A stretch of DNA of 64,000 nt from Halorussus lipolyticus (lineage in GTDB: Archaea; Halobacteriota; Halobacteria; Halobacteriales; Haladaptataceae): NCBI RefSeq assembly GCF_029338375.1, contig NZ_CP119804.1, positions 2,562,955 through 2,626,954 of the forward strand. The letters run 5' to 3'. This document shows positions 43,715 through 52,741 of this stretch, piece by piece; positions within the stretch are counted from its first letter, which is position 1; the number at the start of each line of letters is the position of its first letter. A program made the position numbers and the translations under genes. The notes below the pieces were generated by a model that ran no database searches, was not told the origin of the DNA, and saw only the letters and a list, made by a program, of their open reading frames with translations.

Positions 43715-44614
43715 ATGCGCGTCACAACCGCTCTGAAGGGTCTCGGTGCTGTCGCCGCGGTCGGCCTCGGTGCTGTCGCTGTCGGTCGCAGTCGGTTCGA
43801 CCGGGCGAGCGACGAGTTGGTGGGGGAACTCCTCTCGGAGGCCGACGCCCGGCCGGACCGCGTGGTCGGGGGCGAGCGTCGAATCGTCACCGACACGGAC
43901 CGGACCGTCACGGACGACGACCTGACCGACCTGCCCGACCCGGTTCGGGACTACCTCGACAACGCGATTCGGGACGGTCGCTCCTACGTCCGGGCGGGTC
44001 GCCTCGAACAGCGCGGCGAGTTCCGCCTCGGCGGCCCGGAATCGGCGTGGAAGCCCCTCAGCGCGACCCAACAGGTCACCGTCCGCCCGCCGGGGTTCGT
44101 CTGGGACGCGACCATCGATGTGGCCCCGTTCGTCCCGGTCCGAGTCGTGGACGCCTACGTCGGTGGTGAGGGAGTGCTTCGGGCCGCGCTCCTCGGGGCG
44201 TTCCCGGTCGCCGACGCAGACCCGAGTCGGGAACTGGACGAGGGCGAACTCGTCCGGTATCTGGTCGAGGCCGTCTGGTTCCCGACCGCGCTGGTTCCCG
44301 GCGAGGGCGTCGAGTGGGAGGCCCGAGACGACGACTCCGCTCGGGCGGTCCTCGAACACGACGGCACGCGGGTCTCGGCGGTGTTCCACTTCAACGACCG
44401 CAACGAGGTCGAGCGCGTCGTCGCCGAGCGACCGCGCGAGACCGACGACGGCGAATTCGAGCGCGCGACGTGGACCGGCCATCTGTGGAACTATCGTGAG
44501 AGAGACGGCCTGCTCGTCCCGACCGAGGGCGAAGTCGAGTGGAACCTACCCGACGGAAATCTGCCCTACTGGCGCGCGACGATTACCGACGCGGAATACT
44601 GGCCCACGGAGTAG
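43715..44614 (+). CDS. DUF6544/DUF6920-like protein, unknown function
   Basis: 299 residues with an N-terminal hydrophobic segment (LKGLGAVAAVGLGAVAVG, ~8-25) acting as a signal anchor, then a domain starting LTDLPDPVRDYLDNAIRDGR. Further stretches are RLEQRGEFRLG, WKPLSATQQVTVRPPGFVWDATI and WFPTALVPGEGVEWEA, a pattern I associate with DUF6544/DUF6920 proteins; the family name is from memory and moderate in certainty. Probably faces outside the membrane. Function unknown. The ATG at 43715 fits the anchor. Confidence 0.75.
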   Translation: MRVTTALKGLGAVAAVGLGAVAVGRSRFDRASDELVGELLSEADARPDRVVGGERRIVTDTDRTVTDDDLTDLPDPVRDYLDNAIRDGRSYVRAGRLEQRGEFRLGGPESAWKPLSATQQVTVRPPGFVWDATIDVAPFVPVRVVDAYVGGEGVLRAALLGAFPVADADPSRELDEGELVRYLVEAVWFPTALVPGEGVEWEARDDDSARAVLEHDGTRVSAVFHFNDRNEVERVVAERPRETDDGEFERATWTGHLWNYRERDGLLVPTEGEVEWNLPDGNLPYWRATITDAEYWPTE

Positions 44615-44696
44615 TCTGGCGGACGTAAAGAATCGAAATTCATTCTTTAGATAACTTATAGCTATATGAAAAATAGATATATCTATATCCATGGCT

Positions 44697-44725
44697 GTGG
44701 CGGGCGGCCGACGGCCGCCCGCCAC
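44697..44725. repeat. Perfect 13-bp inverted repeat, 3-nt loop
   Basis: Arms GTGGCGGGCGGCC and GGCCGCCCGCCAC flank GAC. A very stable GC hairpin could form on either strand. It follows an AT-rich stretch (44640-44690) downstream of the DUF gene. The spacer 44615-44953 has no convincing gene. Confidence 0.85.
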
Positions 44726-44798
44726 CGGTGCGCTCGGTGCGACAGACCACCGGCAGACGCTCGGCGAATCAACTGCCATGGGTGGGATGAAGGGGCCG

Positions 44799-44844
44799 CC
44801 CGGTCGCGGTCACACTCACTTCGTTCGCGTGACCGCGACCGGGA
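44799..44844. repeat. Perfect 15-bp inverted repeat, 16-nt loop
   Basis: Arms CCCGGTCGCGGTCAC (44799-44813) and GTGACCGCGACCGGG (44830-44844). With the hairpin at 44697-44725 it makes a structured region of ~150 nt before the kynureninase gene. Could be the leader of that gene, a terminator or a small RNA. Confidence 0.85.
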
Positions 44845-44953
44845 GGGGCTTCAGAAGACACTATCACGGCGATTCTGGGGTTCGTGCCTTCAACTCGCAA
44901 AAAACTGTTGCGAAGACCAAACTACTAACCCGATTCCACCGCTCGCTCACCAC

Positions 44954-46264
44954 ATGAACGCCGACGAGTCCGGACGCGACCGGGACTTCGAACTCGGGGC
45001 CGACTTCGCCACCCGACGAGACGAATCCGACCCCCTCGGTCACCTCGCCGACCGGTTCTACGACCCCGCCGACGAGTGGTACATGGACGGCAATTCGCTC
45101 GGCCTCCTCTCGGAGGACGCCGAGGAGGCCCTCGACCGGGCCGTCACCGAGTGGAAAGAGCAGGCCATCCGCGGGTGGACCGACGCCGACCCGCCGTGGT
45201 TCTACTACGGCGAGCAGTTGGGCGACCGATTGGCTCCGCTGGTCGGTGCCGACGAGTCCGAGGTAGTCGTCGCCAACTCCACCACCGTCAACATCCACAC
45301 GCTCATCGCCACCTTCTACGACCGCGTTCGAGAGCGGGACGCCGAGCGCACGAACATCGTCGTGAACGAACTCGACTTCCCGACCGACCACTACGCCATC
45401 CGCGCCCAGTTGCGCCAGCGCGGCGTGGACCCTGACGAGGCCCTCACGGTGGTCGAGAGCAGAGACGGCCGGACCATCGAGACCGAAGACGTCATCTCAG
45501 CGATGGACGACGACACCGCGCTGGTCTTCCTGCCCTCGGTCCTCTACCGGAGCGGGCAGTTGCTCGACATCGAGCGAATCACCGACGAGGCCCACGAACG
45601 CGGGATTCTGGCGGGCTTCGACCTCGCGCACTCGGTCGGCGTCGTCCCCCACGACCTCTCGGCGGTCGGCGTCGATTTCGCGGTCTGGTGTAGCTACAAG
45701 TACCTCAACGCCGGGCCGGGAGCCATCGCGGGCCTCTACGTCAACGAGGACCACTTCGACGCCAGACCGGCTCTCGCTGGCTGGTGGGGCCACGACAAGG
45801 ACACCCAGTTCGAGATGAACCCGACGTACACGTCGGCCGACGACGCCGGGGCCTACCAAATCGGGACGATTCCGATTCTGTCGTCTGCGCCGCTGGCGGG
45901 GTCGCTCGAAATCTTCGAGGAGACCTCTATCGAAGCGGTCCGCGAGAAGTCTCTCGCGCTCACCGACTACCTGTCGTTCCTCGCCGACGAGCGACTGCCC
46001 GACTGTGAGGTCGGCACGCCCCGAAATCCCGAGCGCCGAGGCGGTCACGTCGCAATCGAACACCCCGAGGCCTACCGGGTCAGCGAGGCCCTCAAGGAGC
46101 GCGGTGTGGTCGTGGACTTCCGGCCGCCGAATGTGGTCCGAATCTGTCCCTCGCCGCTCTACACGAGTTACGAGGACGTGTGGGCGGTCGCCGAGCAGTT
46201 GAAGCAGGTCATCGAGAACGACGAGTACGAGCAGTTCGAGACCCGCGGCGGTGGCGTCACGTAG
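44954..46264 (+). CDS. kynU: Kynureninase
   Basis: PLP-dependent hydrolysis of kynurenine to anthranilate and alanine. 436 residues. Family features are YMDGNSLGLL (residues 43-52), Asp223 in GFDLAHSVG, Lys249 in WCSYKYLNAGPG (Schiff base), and GWWGHDKDTQFEMNPTYTSADDAGAYQIGT. The ATG at 44954 starts MNADESGRDR; an open frame further upstream overlaps strong hairpins and is not used. No other kynurenine-pathway gene is nearby, so it may feed anthranilate to tryptophan synthesis or serve tryptophan breakdown. Confidence 0.93.
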   Translation: MNADESGRDRDFELGADFATRRDESDPLGHLADRFYDPADEWYMDGNSLGLLSEDAEEALDRAVTEWKEQAIRGWTDADPPWFYYGEQLGDRLAPLVGADESEVVVANSTTVNIHTLIATFYDRVRERDAERTNIVVNELDFPTDHYAIRAQLRQRGVDPDEALTVVESRDGRTIETEDVISAMDDDTALVFLPSVLYRSGQLLDIERITDEAHERGILAGFDLAHSVGVVPHDLSAVGVDFAVWCSYKYLNAGPGAIAGLYVNEDHFDARPALAGWWGHDKDTQFEMNPTYTSADDAGAYQIGTIPILSSAPLAGSLEIFEETSIEAVREKSLALTDYLSFLADERLPDCEVGTPRNPERRGGHVAIEHPEAYRVSEALKERGVVVDFRPPNVVRICPSPLYTSYEDVWAVAEQLKQVIENDEYEQFETRGGGVT

Positions 46265-46279
46265 CGAGCGACCTCCCGT

Positions 46280-46963
46280 CTACTCCGTGACCTCGAATTC
46301 GACGCCGAGCGCGTCGAAGTTCCCCGCGCCGCCCCAGTAGACGAACCGGTAGGTGCCGGGTTCGAGCGGTTCGCAGGCGCGGGCCTCGTGGCGGTCGCTG
46401 TGGCCAGAGAGACCAGCCTGCGAGAGTCGGCGCTTCCAGACGAATCCTTCGCCGGGCGACTGCATGATGCCGAAGTCGATGTAGCCGCGGTGCTTCGTGA
46501 ACAGCACTGACTGCCAGCCATCGGCGGTCTTGCGATGAATGTCGTACTTCTCCCGAACGCCCGTCGTCAACTTCTCGTCGGTCGTGTTCGTGAGTCGGAA
46601 CGTCACGCAGTCGCCGAGCGAGAGCGTCGTCGGTTCGGCGGTCAACTCGAAGCCTCCGACGGTGCCTAGCGAAACGTCGCCAGAGGTCCCGGCGTTCAGG
46701 CGCTCCCAGTCGTCGCCGCAGGAGGGTGCTGGCTGGCCTTTCGGCGGGCACTCGCGGGTCGTCGTCCGAGTCTGCTGGGCGTCGTCAGTCGAGGCTTCCG
46801 TCGTTTCGGTCACGTTGATTTCCCCCGTCTCGGTCGTCCGAGTCGCCGTCGCAGACGTGCGACTCGTCGCTGTTCCGGGTTCCTCCTCGGCACCGAGACA
46901 CCCGGCGACCGAGAGGCCGACCGACGCGCTGGCGAGAGCTTTCAGGGCAGTTCGGCGTCGCAT
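46280..46963 (-). CDS. Tat-exported lipoprotein with Ig-like domain
   Basis: 227 residues. The N-terminus MRRRTALKALASASVGLSVAGCLG holds a twin-arginine motif and lipobox AGC (Cys22), so it is expected to be lipid-anchored outside the cell. A Thr-rich linker follows, then a C-terminal beta domain (GGFELTAEPTTLSLGDCVTFRLTNTTDEKLTTG ... EPGTYRFVYWGG in two parts) with paired cysteines. The shape resembles haloarchaeal Ig-like lipoproteins of unknown ligand. It is convergent with kynU. The start ATG at 46963 is set by the signal peptide. Confidence 0.82.
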   Translation of the reverse strand: MRRRTALKALASASVGLSVAGCLGAEEEPGTATSRTSATATRTTETGEINVTETTEASTDDAQQTRTTTRECPPKGQPAPSCGDDWERLNAGTSGDVSLGTVGGFELTAEPTTLSLGDCVTFRLTNTTDEKLTTGVREKYDIHRKTADGWQSVLFTKHRGYIDFGIMQSPGEGFVWKRRLSQAGLSGHSDRHEARACEPLEPGTYRFVYWGGAGNFDALGVEFEVTE

Positions 46964-47022
46964 GGCCGAGACTGCTTCCCGATTCGGTAAACCTCTTGTG
47001 CCACCGACACGTCCTCGGGGAC

Positions 47023-47580
47023 TCACACCAGCACCTGCACGACCAGAAACAGCACCACGATGCCCAGCACGTCGCAGGCGTTGGTCACGACCGGAATCAC
47101 CACGTCGTCGGGGTCCAACTCGAACCGGTACGCTGTGTAGGTCGCTACCAGCGTCACCGCGATGGCGACCACAGCGAGGGCCGCGCCGCTGGCCAGCGCC
47201 ACCGAGACGACCGTGAGCAGAGGCAGTCGGGCGCTTCCGAGGACCAGCGAGAGGAGCCACGCCCCGGCCCCCACGACTGGGAAAATCGTGAGCGCCAGCG
47301 CAATCGTGGCCGCCGCGTTGCCCGCGAGTTGGTCGTCGGTCGGGTCGAACGAGAGCGTCCCGAGATGGAAGGCAGTCGATAATCGGGCGGCCAGCACGCT
47401 CCCCAAATTCCCGGCGGTTCCGATGGTCACGGGCACCAGCGTCAGGAGGGAGGGGTAGGTCAGCAGGGTGGCCTCGAACGACCCCAGCACGAGGCCGCTC
47501 CCGATTTCGACCACCGTGAGCGCCAGCAGGACCGGCAGGGTGGCCCGCGTAATCGCTCGGACGCTCCACTCGGTCTGCAT
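47023..47580 (-). CDS. MgtE/SLC41-type half transporter, second gene
   Basis: Membrane protein of 185 residues with about five helices, matching one MgtE membrane module (PSLLTLVPVTIGTAGNLGSVLAARLSTAFHLG). A PVVTNACDVLGI segment near the C-terminus has the Asp/Asn expected in the divalent-cation path. There are no cytoplasmic CBS domains. It starts at the base after the stop of the preceding half transporter (47581), so the two should form a heterodimer for magnesium or cobalt transport. Direction and substrate are inferred. Confidence 0.85.
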   Translation of the reverse strand: MQTEWSVRAITRATLPVLLALTVVEIGSGLVLGSFEATLLTYPSLLTLVPVTIGTAGNLGSVLAARLSTAFHLGTLSFDPTDDQLAGNAAATIALALTIFPVVGAGAWLLSLVLGSARLPLLTVVSVALASGAALAVVAIAVTLVATYTAYRFELDPDDVVIPVVTNACDVLGIVVLFLVVQVLV

Positions 47581-48180
47581 CTACGCTCCTCCCAGTGCCA
47601 AGACGAACCGGACCGCGAGCAGGAGAAACGAGATGCCGAACACGTCGCCGGTCGTCGTCACCAGCGGGCCGACCAGCGTGTCCGGGTTGTAGCCCCGCCG
47701 GAACCCGGCGAACACGACCGAGACGACGGCGACAGTCAGCGCGACTCCCGACAGCAGGCCCGCCACCAGCGCGATTGCCAGCAGGGTCGCCAGCGGCGCG
47801 ACCGGTTCGCCGAGGAGTTGCAGGACGAGAAACGCCACGACCGAGGCGAACAGACTGGCCAGAATCCCGTTTCCGAGCGCGGCGGCCACCGCCGCGGTCA
47901 CCCGGTCGTCGAGGTTGAGCGCGGAATCGAACGCGGAGTCGAACGCCGGTTCGACCAACCCCTGATGGAGACCGGTCGAGAGACGCGCGCCGAGCGACCC
48001 GTAGACGTTCCCGCGAGTCGCCAGCAGGGCCGGCACCAGCACCAGCAGGCCCGGTACGGCCCGCAGTTCGGCGCGCATCCCGCCGAGGACGACCCCGGCG
48101 AACAGGCCGCCGACGACGCTCGTGGCCAGCGCGGGGAGGGCCTCTCGATACGCCTGCGCGGCGACTTCGCGGACGGACAT
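47581..48180 (-). CDS. MgtE/SLC41-type half transporter, first gene
   Basis: Membrane protein of 199 residues with about five helices and the same module (PGLLVLVPALLATRGNVYGSLGARLSTGLHQG), and LVTTTGDVFGIS near the end as the counterpart of the Asp motif. The pair with 47023-47580 reproduces the two-module SLC41 arrangement as separate genes. The ATG at 48180 (MSVREVAAQAYREAL) has no close TATA that I can name. Confidence 0.85.
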   Translation of the reverse strand: MSVREVAAQAYREALPALATSVVGGLFAGVVLGGMRAELRAVPGLLVLVPALLATRGNVYGSLGARLSTGLHQGLVEPAFDSAFDSALNLDDRVTAAVAAALGNGILASLFASVVAFLVLQLLGEPVAPLATLLAIALVAGLLSGVALTVAVVSVVFAGFRRGYNPDTLVGPLVTTTGDVFGISFLLLAVRFVLALGGA

Positions 48181-48430
48181 CTACTCACACCTCACGTCGC
48201 CCGGACAAAAAAGCGGTGCGTCGGTCGGTGCGCAGGACATGAGGCGACGGCGACGGAAGTATGGCTAGTTCGAGCGCCCACATCGCGGAGGTATGTCTCT
48301 GCAACCGAGAAAGAAACAAATAGTTATCTAGAAGAAATAAATATATTTGTTTTCGGTCGGCGTTCCGGCGGCGGTGCGGCCGGAACCGACGACCTCGTTC
48401 CGCTACGTCGAGTCTCCGGTGGAGGCGAAT

Positions 48431-49831
48431 TCAGTCGCCGAACGGACCCAGACCGCCCATACCGCCGCCACCGCCGCCGCCGCCGCCACCGCCCTGCATC
48501 TTCTTCATCATGCGCTCCATGTTGCCTTGGCCCATGCCTTGGAACTGCTTGAGCGTCTGGGACATCATCTTGTGCTGTTCGAGGAGTTCCTGCACGCGCT
48601 CCTCGGACTTGCCGCTCCCGCGGGCGATGCGCTCGACCTGATTCGCGCCGATGGCGCGGGGGTTTTCGAGTTCGGCCTCGGTCATCGAGTCCATGATGAC
48701 CTCGAAGCTCCGCATCCGGTCTTGGGTCACGTCCATCGCGTCGTCGGGGAGTTCGTCCATCAGACCGCCGCCCATGCCGGGAATCATGTCCATCACTTGG
48801 TCGAGCGGCCCCATGTTGTTCATCGCCTGCATCTGGCGACGCATGTCCTTGAGGGTGAACTCACCCTTGAGCATGTCCTCGGGGTCCCAGTCTTCCTCCT
48901 CGTCTTGGGTCTCCTGCATCGCGCGCTCGACGCGCTCGGTGAGTTGCTTGAGGTCGCCCATCCCGAGGAGCCGCGAGATGAAGCCCGACGGCTCGAATCG
49001 CTCGATGTCCTGAATCGTCTCTCCGGACCCGAGGAAGGCGATGGACGAGTCGGTCTCGTTGACCGCGGTCAGCGCCCCGCCACCTTTCGCGGTACCGTCG
49101 AGTTTGGTGACGATGACGCCCTCGATACCGATGGAGTCGTCGAACTGGCGGGCTTGGTCCTTCGCGCCCTGCCCGATTGCGGCGTCCAAGACCAGCAGGT
49201 TCCGGTCGGGGTTGACCTCGCGCTCGATGTCCTCGATTTCGTCAATGAGGTCGTCTTCGAGCGCGTGGCGACCCGCGGTGTCCACGATGTGAACGTCGGC
49301 GTCGCTGGTCGCTTCGAGGCCGTCGCGGGCGATTTTCACGGGGTCCTCCTCGTCGGGGTCGCCGTAGAAATCGACCTCGGCGCGCCCGGCCATCTCCTTG
49401 GCTTGGTCGTAGGCACCGGGCCGGAAGGTGTCGGTCTGGACGATTGCGGGGCGAAGCCCCTTCTTCGAGAACCACCACGCCATCTTCGCTGACGTGGTGG
49501 TCTTCCCGGACCCCTGCAAGCCGGCCAGCAGGATGGTCTGGTTCTCCAGCGGGATGTCCGTACTCTCGCCCACGAGGTCCACCATCTCCTCGTAGACGAT
49601 GCTCAGCACGTGGTCGCGCGCCGAGGTGCCGCCGGGCGGTTCCTCCTCCAGCGCGCGCTCCTTGATGGAGTCGGAAAGGTCCATCACGAGGCTGACTTCG
49701 ACGTCGGCCTGCAGGAGCGACCGCTGAATCTCCTTGACGATTTCTTCGATGTCCTCCTCGGTCACGCGGGTCTGCCCGCTGAGCTTTCCGAGAGAGTCAC
49801 GGAGAGAGCTTCCGAGGTCGTCGAGTACCAT
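48431..49831 (-). CDS. srp54: Signal recognition particle GTPase SRP54
   Basis: 466 residues. N domain, then G domain with P-loop GLQGSGKT (104-111), DTAGRH and [11 protein letters not shown], then the methionine-rich M domain ([16 protein letters not shown] onward) that binds signal peptides and 7S RNA. It ends in a Gly-rich tail of about 18 residues, mainly a glycine run, before GLGPFGD. It works with FtsY (50810-51895) in co-translational targeting to the membrane. It is on the same strand as ftsY but separated by ~980 nt with two small membrane-protein genes. Confidence 0.96.
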   Translation of the reverse strand: MVLDDLGSSLRDSLGKLSGQTRVTEEDIEEIVKEIQRSLLQADVEVSLVMDLSDSIKERALEEEPPGGTSARDHVLSIVYEEMVDLVGESTDIPLENQTILLAGLQGSGKTTTSAKMAWWFSKKGLRPAIVQTDTFRPGAYDQAKEMAGRAEVDFYGDPDEEDPVKIARDGLEATSDADVHIVDTAGRHALEDDLIDEIEDIEREVNPDRNLLVLDAAIGQGAKDQARQFDDSIGIEGVIVTKLDGTAKGGGALTAVNETDSSIAFLGSGETIQDIERFEPSGFISRLLGMGDLKQLTERVERAMQETQDEEEDWDPEDMLKGEFTLKDMRRQMQAMNNMGPLDQVMDMIPGMGGGLMDELPDDAMDVTQDRMRSFEVIMDSMTEAELENPRAIGANQVERIARGSGKSEERVQELLEQHKMMSQTLKQFQGMGQGNMERMMKKMQGGGGGGGGGGGMGGLGPFGD

Positions 49832-49950
49832 TGTTACCTACCGATAGGCCGCGTGGGCGTTAAAGGCTTTTTCTAGCCTTCGTGGCGTAGCGACGAGTAT
49901 CAGACCGAGAACACCCCATGCCGAAATCCGACCAAGGCGGGGACCCCTCT

Positions 49951-50103
49951 CTACTCGGGGTCCTCGGGGTCGCTGTCCGCCGACACGGTCAGACCCCATG
50001 GCCTGACCTTCAGGTCAACGCTGTCCCAACGCTTCGGCACGAGCCGAAGACCGAGGAGACCGGCGATTATCATCACAACCAGCAGTAGAGATGTCCACAT
50101 CAT
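49951..50103 (-). CDS. 50-residue single-helix membrane protein
   Basis: Tandem ATG codons at 50103 and 50100 start a protein with one N-terminal helix (WTSLLLVVMIIAGLLGL) and a short polar tail with an acidic end (SADSDPEDPE). A TATA-like ATATTTAAAA lies at ~50160-50169, and an 8-bp hairpin lies between it and the start. I do not know the function. The coherent hydrophobic profile and the promoter support a real gene. Confidence 0.55.
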   Translation of the reverse strand: MMWTSLLLVVMIIAGLLGLRLVPKRWDSVDLKVRPWGLTVSADSDPEDPE

Positions 50104-50114
50104 TCGTTTCTCAC

Positions 50115-50136
50115 GCGCGGTGCTAGGACACCGCGC
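50115..50136. repeat. 22-nt hairpin, copy A
   Basis: Arms GCGCGGTG and CACCGCGC around a CTAGGA loop. It lies between the TATA-like box and the ATG of the 50-residue protein, so it would fall at the very 5' end of that mRNA. An identical 22-nt copy is at 50300-50321. Confidence 0.85.
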
Positions 50137-50299
50137 AACGAACTGTTCTCCTCGTCCTCTTTTAAATATTACAAAAGTAGGCTATCACGACTATTTTGGC
50201 AATCAGAATGTATAAGTATTATCGTAAGCAAGTATACCACGTAGTCGAAGACTGAGAGCGGTTCAGTCGTCGCAACCAGAGAGTATCCACATCGCGGTT

Positions 50300-50321
50300 G
50301 CGCGGTGCTAGGACACCGCGC
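50300..50321. repeat. 22-nt hairpin, copy B
   Basis: Exact copy of the element at 50115-50136, in the same orientation, 185 nt away. The surrounding spacer (50137-50495) is AT-rich near 50160-50250 and has no gene. TCCACAT precedes both copies. Confidence 0.85.
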
Positions 50322-50495
50322 GGATTTCTCACGAAGTGCGATTCCCGATAGTGACATCTCTCGCTTTCGAGTGACTTTTGCGGTTCAACGCCGATGTCTG
50401 TCGGCAACTTCCCGGATTGAACTGTACTTACGTCGAAATCGGCCGATACGCTTATATCGTCCCGTCAGAAATCTGCGCTCGCATATCTTCAATGC

Positions 50496-50765
50496 ATGGC
50501 ACGCGATTTAAACAAGGCACGCGATAACTCGGTCGGAACGAACGGCGAACGAAACTCTGCCGGCGACTCGACCGGCGGGACGACCGGATTGGCAGGCGAA
50601 CTGGCGGCCGACGCCTACAACATCGTCGCCGCCATCGGATTTCTCTCGGTGGCCTACTGGGTCCTGTTTCGGAATCTCCCGGCAGAACTGTTCACCCTCG
50701 GCCTCGTGGCGACGGCGCTCATCGCGGTGAACGTCGTCGTGGCTGTCCGAGGCTGGTACGGGTGA
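50496..50765 (+). CDS. Two-helix small membrane protein, unknown
   Basis: 89 residues: a polar N-terminal 30 residues rich in Asn/Ser/Gly, then two hydrophobic helices (AYNIVAAIGFLSVAYWVLF and LFTLGLVATALIAVNVVVAV) joined by RNLPAE, ending RGWYG. A TATA-like CTTATATCG is ~40 nt before the ATG. Function unknown. It is the only plus-strand gene between srp54 and ftsY. Confidence 0.65.
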   Translation: MARDLNKARDNSVGTNGERNSAGDSTGGTTGLAGELAADAYNIVAAIGFLSVAYWVLFRNLPAELFTLGLVATALIAVNVVVAVRGWYG

Positions 50766-50809
50766 AAACGGACGCGGGCGACGAAACGTGAGTCGCCTGC
50801 GTGGCGTCG

Positions 50810-51895
50810 CTACTCCTCGTCGCCGAGGAGTCGCTCGACCAGATTCTCCGGGTCGAACTGCTCGATGTGGTCGTAGCCCTGCCCGGTGCCGAGGAAAAGA
50901 ATCGGCTTCCCGGTGACGTGGGCGATGGAGATTGCCGCGCCGCCCTGCGAGTCGGCGTCGGCCTTCGTCAAGATTGCGCCATCGATTTCGGCGGCGTCGT
51001 TGAACTGCTTGGCGCGCTGAACCGCGTCCTGTCCGGCCACGGCCTCGTCCACGAACAGCGTCATGTCCGGGCCGACCACGCGGTTGATTTTCTCCAACTG
51101 GTCCATCAGACCCTCGTCGGTGTGTAGCCGACCGGCCGTGTCGCCCAGCACCACGTCGATGTCGTGGGAGTCGGCGTACTCCACGGCGTCGTAGATGACC
51201 GCCGCGGGGTCGCCGCCCTGTTCGTGGGCGATGAGCTTCTTGTCGAGGTTGTCAGCGTGTTCTCGAATCTGCTCGTTGGCCCCAGCGCGGTAGGTGTCGC
51301 CGTTGGCCAGCACCGTCGAGAGGCCGCGCTTCTCGAAGTACTTGGCCAACTTGGCGATGGTGGTCGTCTTGCCGACGCCGTTGACGCCCGTGAAGATGAT
51401 GGTCACGGGCTTGTCCGCCTCGGCGATTCGCTGGTCGAAGTCGAACTGGCCGACCGAGATGACCTTCAATAGCGAGTCGGCGAGCGCGTCCTCGACCACG
51501 TCTGCGGTCTCGGAGTTGAACGACCGGGTCGCGCCCACGAGGTCTTCCCGGATGTTCTCCAGAATCTCGTTGGCGACGTTCATCTCCACGTCGCTCTCCA
51601 GCAGGGCCATCTCCAACTCCCAGAGGGGGTCTTCGACGTCCTGTTCCTCGATGACGATTTCGCCCTTGGCGAACGACTTGGCCTTCTGCGCGAACCCACG
51701 GCTGGACGACGAATCGTCCTCCTCGGACTCCGAATCGTCGGGCGCGTCCGACGACTCGGCAGTGGTCTCCGCCGGTTCTGTCCCGGCGTCGGCCTCGGCT
51801 TCTGCTTCAGCCTCGGCTTCCTCGGCCTTCTCCTCGGTCGTCTCCTCTACGTCTTTGCGGAAACTCCCGAGTTTGTCCTTCAGGCTATCGAACAT
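50810..51895 (-). CDS. ftsY: SRP receptor FtsY
   Basis: GTPase of 361 residues that docks the SRP-ribosome complex at the membrane. It has an acidic N-terminal extension (residues 1-70, nearly all Glu/Asp/Ser/Ala), an N domain, and a G domain with P-loop GVNGVGKT (170-177), DTAGRLHTDEGLM and TKADADSQGGAA. The start lies 6 nt after the prefoldin stop, in the conserved archaeal order rpl18a-pfdA-ftsY. Confidence 0.96.
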   Translation of the reverse strand: MFDSLKDKLGSFRKDVEETTEEKAEEAEAEAEAEADAGTEPAETTAESSDAPDDSESEEDDSSSSRGFAQKAKSFAKGEIVIEEQDVEDPLWELEMALLESDVEMNVANEILENIREDLVGATRSFNSETADVVEDALADSLLKVISVGQFDFDQRIAEADKPVTIIFTGVNGVGKTTTIAKLAKYFEKRGLSTVLANGDTYRAGANEQIREHADNLDKKLIAHEQGGDPAAVIYDAVEYADSHDIDVVLGDTAGRLHTDEGLMDQLEKINRVVGPDMTLFVDEAVAGQDAVQRAKQFNDAAEIDGAILTKADADSQGGAAISIAHVTGKPILFLGTGQGYDHIEQFDPENLVERLLGDEE

Positions 51896-51901
51896 CGCCG
51901 G

Positions 51902-52369
51902 TTACTCGTCCTCGCCTTCTTCCTGCTGGCCCTGCATCTGTTGCATCTGCTGTTGCATCTGCTGTTGCTGGAGTTGCTGGGCCTTCTGCTCCAGTTCCGC
52001 GCTCTCCTCCTCGACGTCGCTAATCTCGTCTTCGAGTTCCGAGATGCGCTGGTCGAGGGTGTCCTGCTTGTTTTCGAGGGTCTCGACCGCGTTCTCCTCG
52101 TCGCGCTCCGCGGCGTAGCCGCCGCCGAGTTCCACGACGATTTCGTCGAGGTCCTGCACCTCTGCGCGGACGTGCGCGCCGCCGCCGAGCGGGACCTGCA
52201 CCGTCGAACCGGTTTCGAGGGCGTCGATGGTGTCGATGGCCTCGCCGATGTCGTCCTTCTCGTCTTGGAGGTCATCAACCTCGTCTTCGAGGGCTTCCTG
52301 CTGTTCTTCGAGTTCCTGCAGTTGCTGGGACAGCTCCTGAAGCTCGGGGTTTCCGCCACCGCCCATCAT
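51902..52369 (-). CDS. pfdA: Prefoldin alpha subunit
   Basis: Chaperone subunit of 155 residues made of two coiled-coil arms (residues ~8-50 and ~90-135) around a beta region (TGSTVQVPLGGGAHVRAEV). It ends in a Gln/Met-rich tail (QQQMQQQMQQMQGQQEEGE). The alpha class is shown by the central hairpin. The ATG overlaps the stop of rpl18a by 4 nt. Confidence 0.93.
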   Translation of the reverse strand: MMGGGGNPELQELSQQLQELEEQQEALEDEVDDLQDEKDDIGEAIDTIDALETGSTVQVPLGGGAHVRAEVQDLDEIVVELGGGYAAERDEENAVETLENKQDTLDQRISELEDEISDVEEESAELEQKAQQLQQQQMQQQMQQMQGQQEEGEDE

Positions 52370-52542
52370 TGTGCTTCGACCTCCTCGACCTCAATCTGGG
52401 TACGCTTTACACCGTGGTAGCTACCGAAGTTGGTGTAGGTGCGCTCCTCGGCTACGTCCTCGTTGTCTGCGTCGATGCTCGTCTCGAACTCCTGCCAGCC
52501 GTCACGGGCTTGGAACTTGCCGCGAACAGTAAACTCACTCAT
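52366..52542 (-). CDS. rpl18a: Ribosomal protein L18a/LX
   Basis: 58-residue large-subunit protein (MSEFTVRGKFQARDGWQEF, ending with YGSYHGVKRTQI-type sequence near NFGSYHGVKR). Length and sequence are those of archaeal LX. It is first in the rpl18a-pfdA-ftsY unit and overlaps pfdA by 4 nt. In most archaea it follows eif6 directly; here eif6 is 8 kb away. Confidence 0.93.
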   Translation of the reverse strand: MSEFTVRGKFQARDGWQEFETSIDADNEDVAEERTYTNFGSYHGVKRTQIEVEEVEAQ

Positions 52543-52741
52543 GGGGCAATCTGGGACGCGCGGAGGGAAGAATCTTCCTACTCGGGGACGGAGAAATCCA
52601 ATCCGGTCGCGGGGACGGCGGTTCCGGTCGGTGGCGGTTTCAGACGGCGGCGATTCTCGGAGGACGCCGGGCGTCCCTCCCACCGAGAAGTTCGAAAATG
52701 ATTCTCAAATATAGAAAAATAATCTCTAAACAATTAAATAG

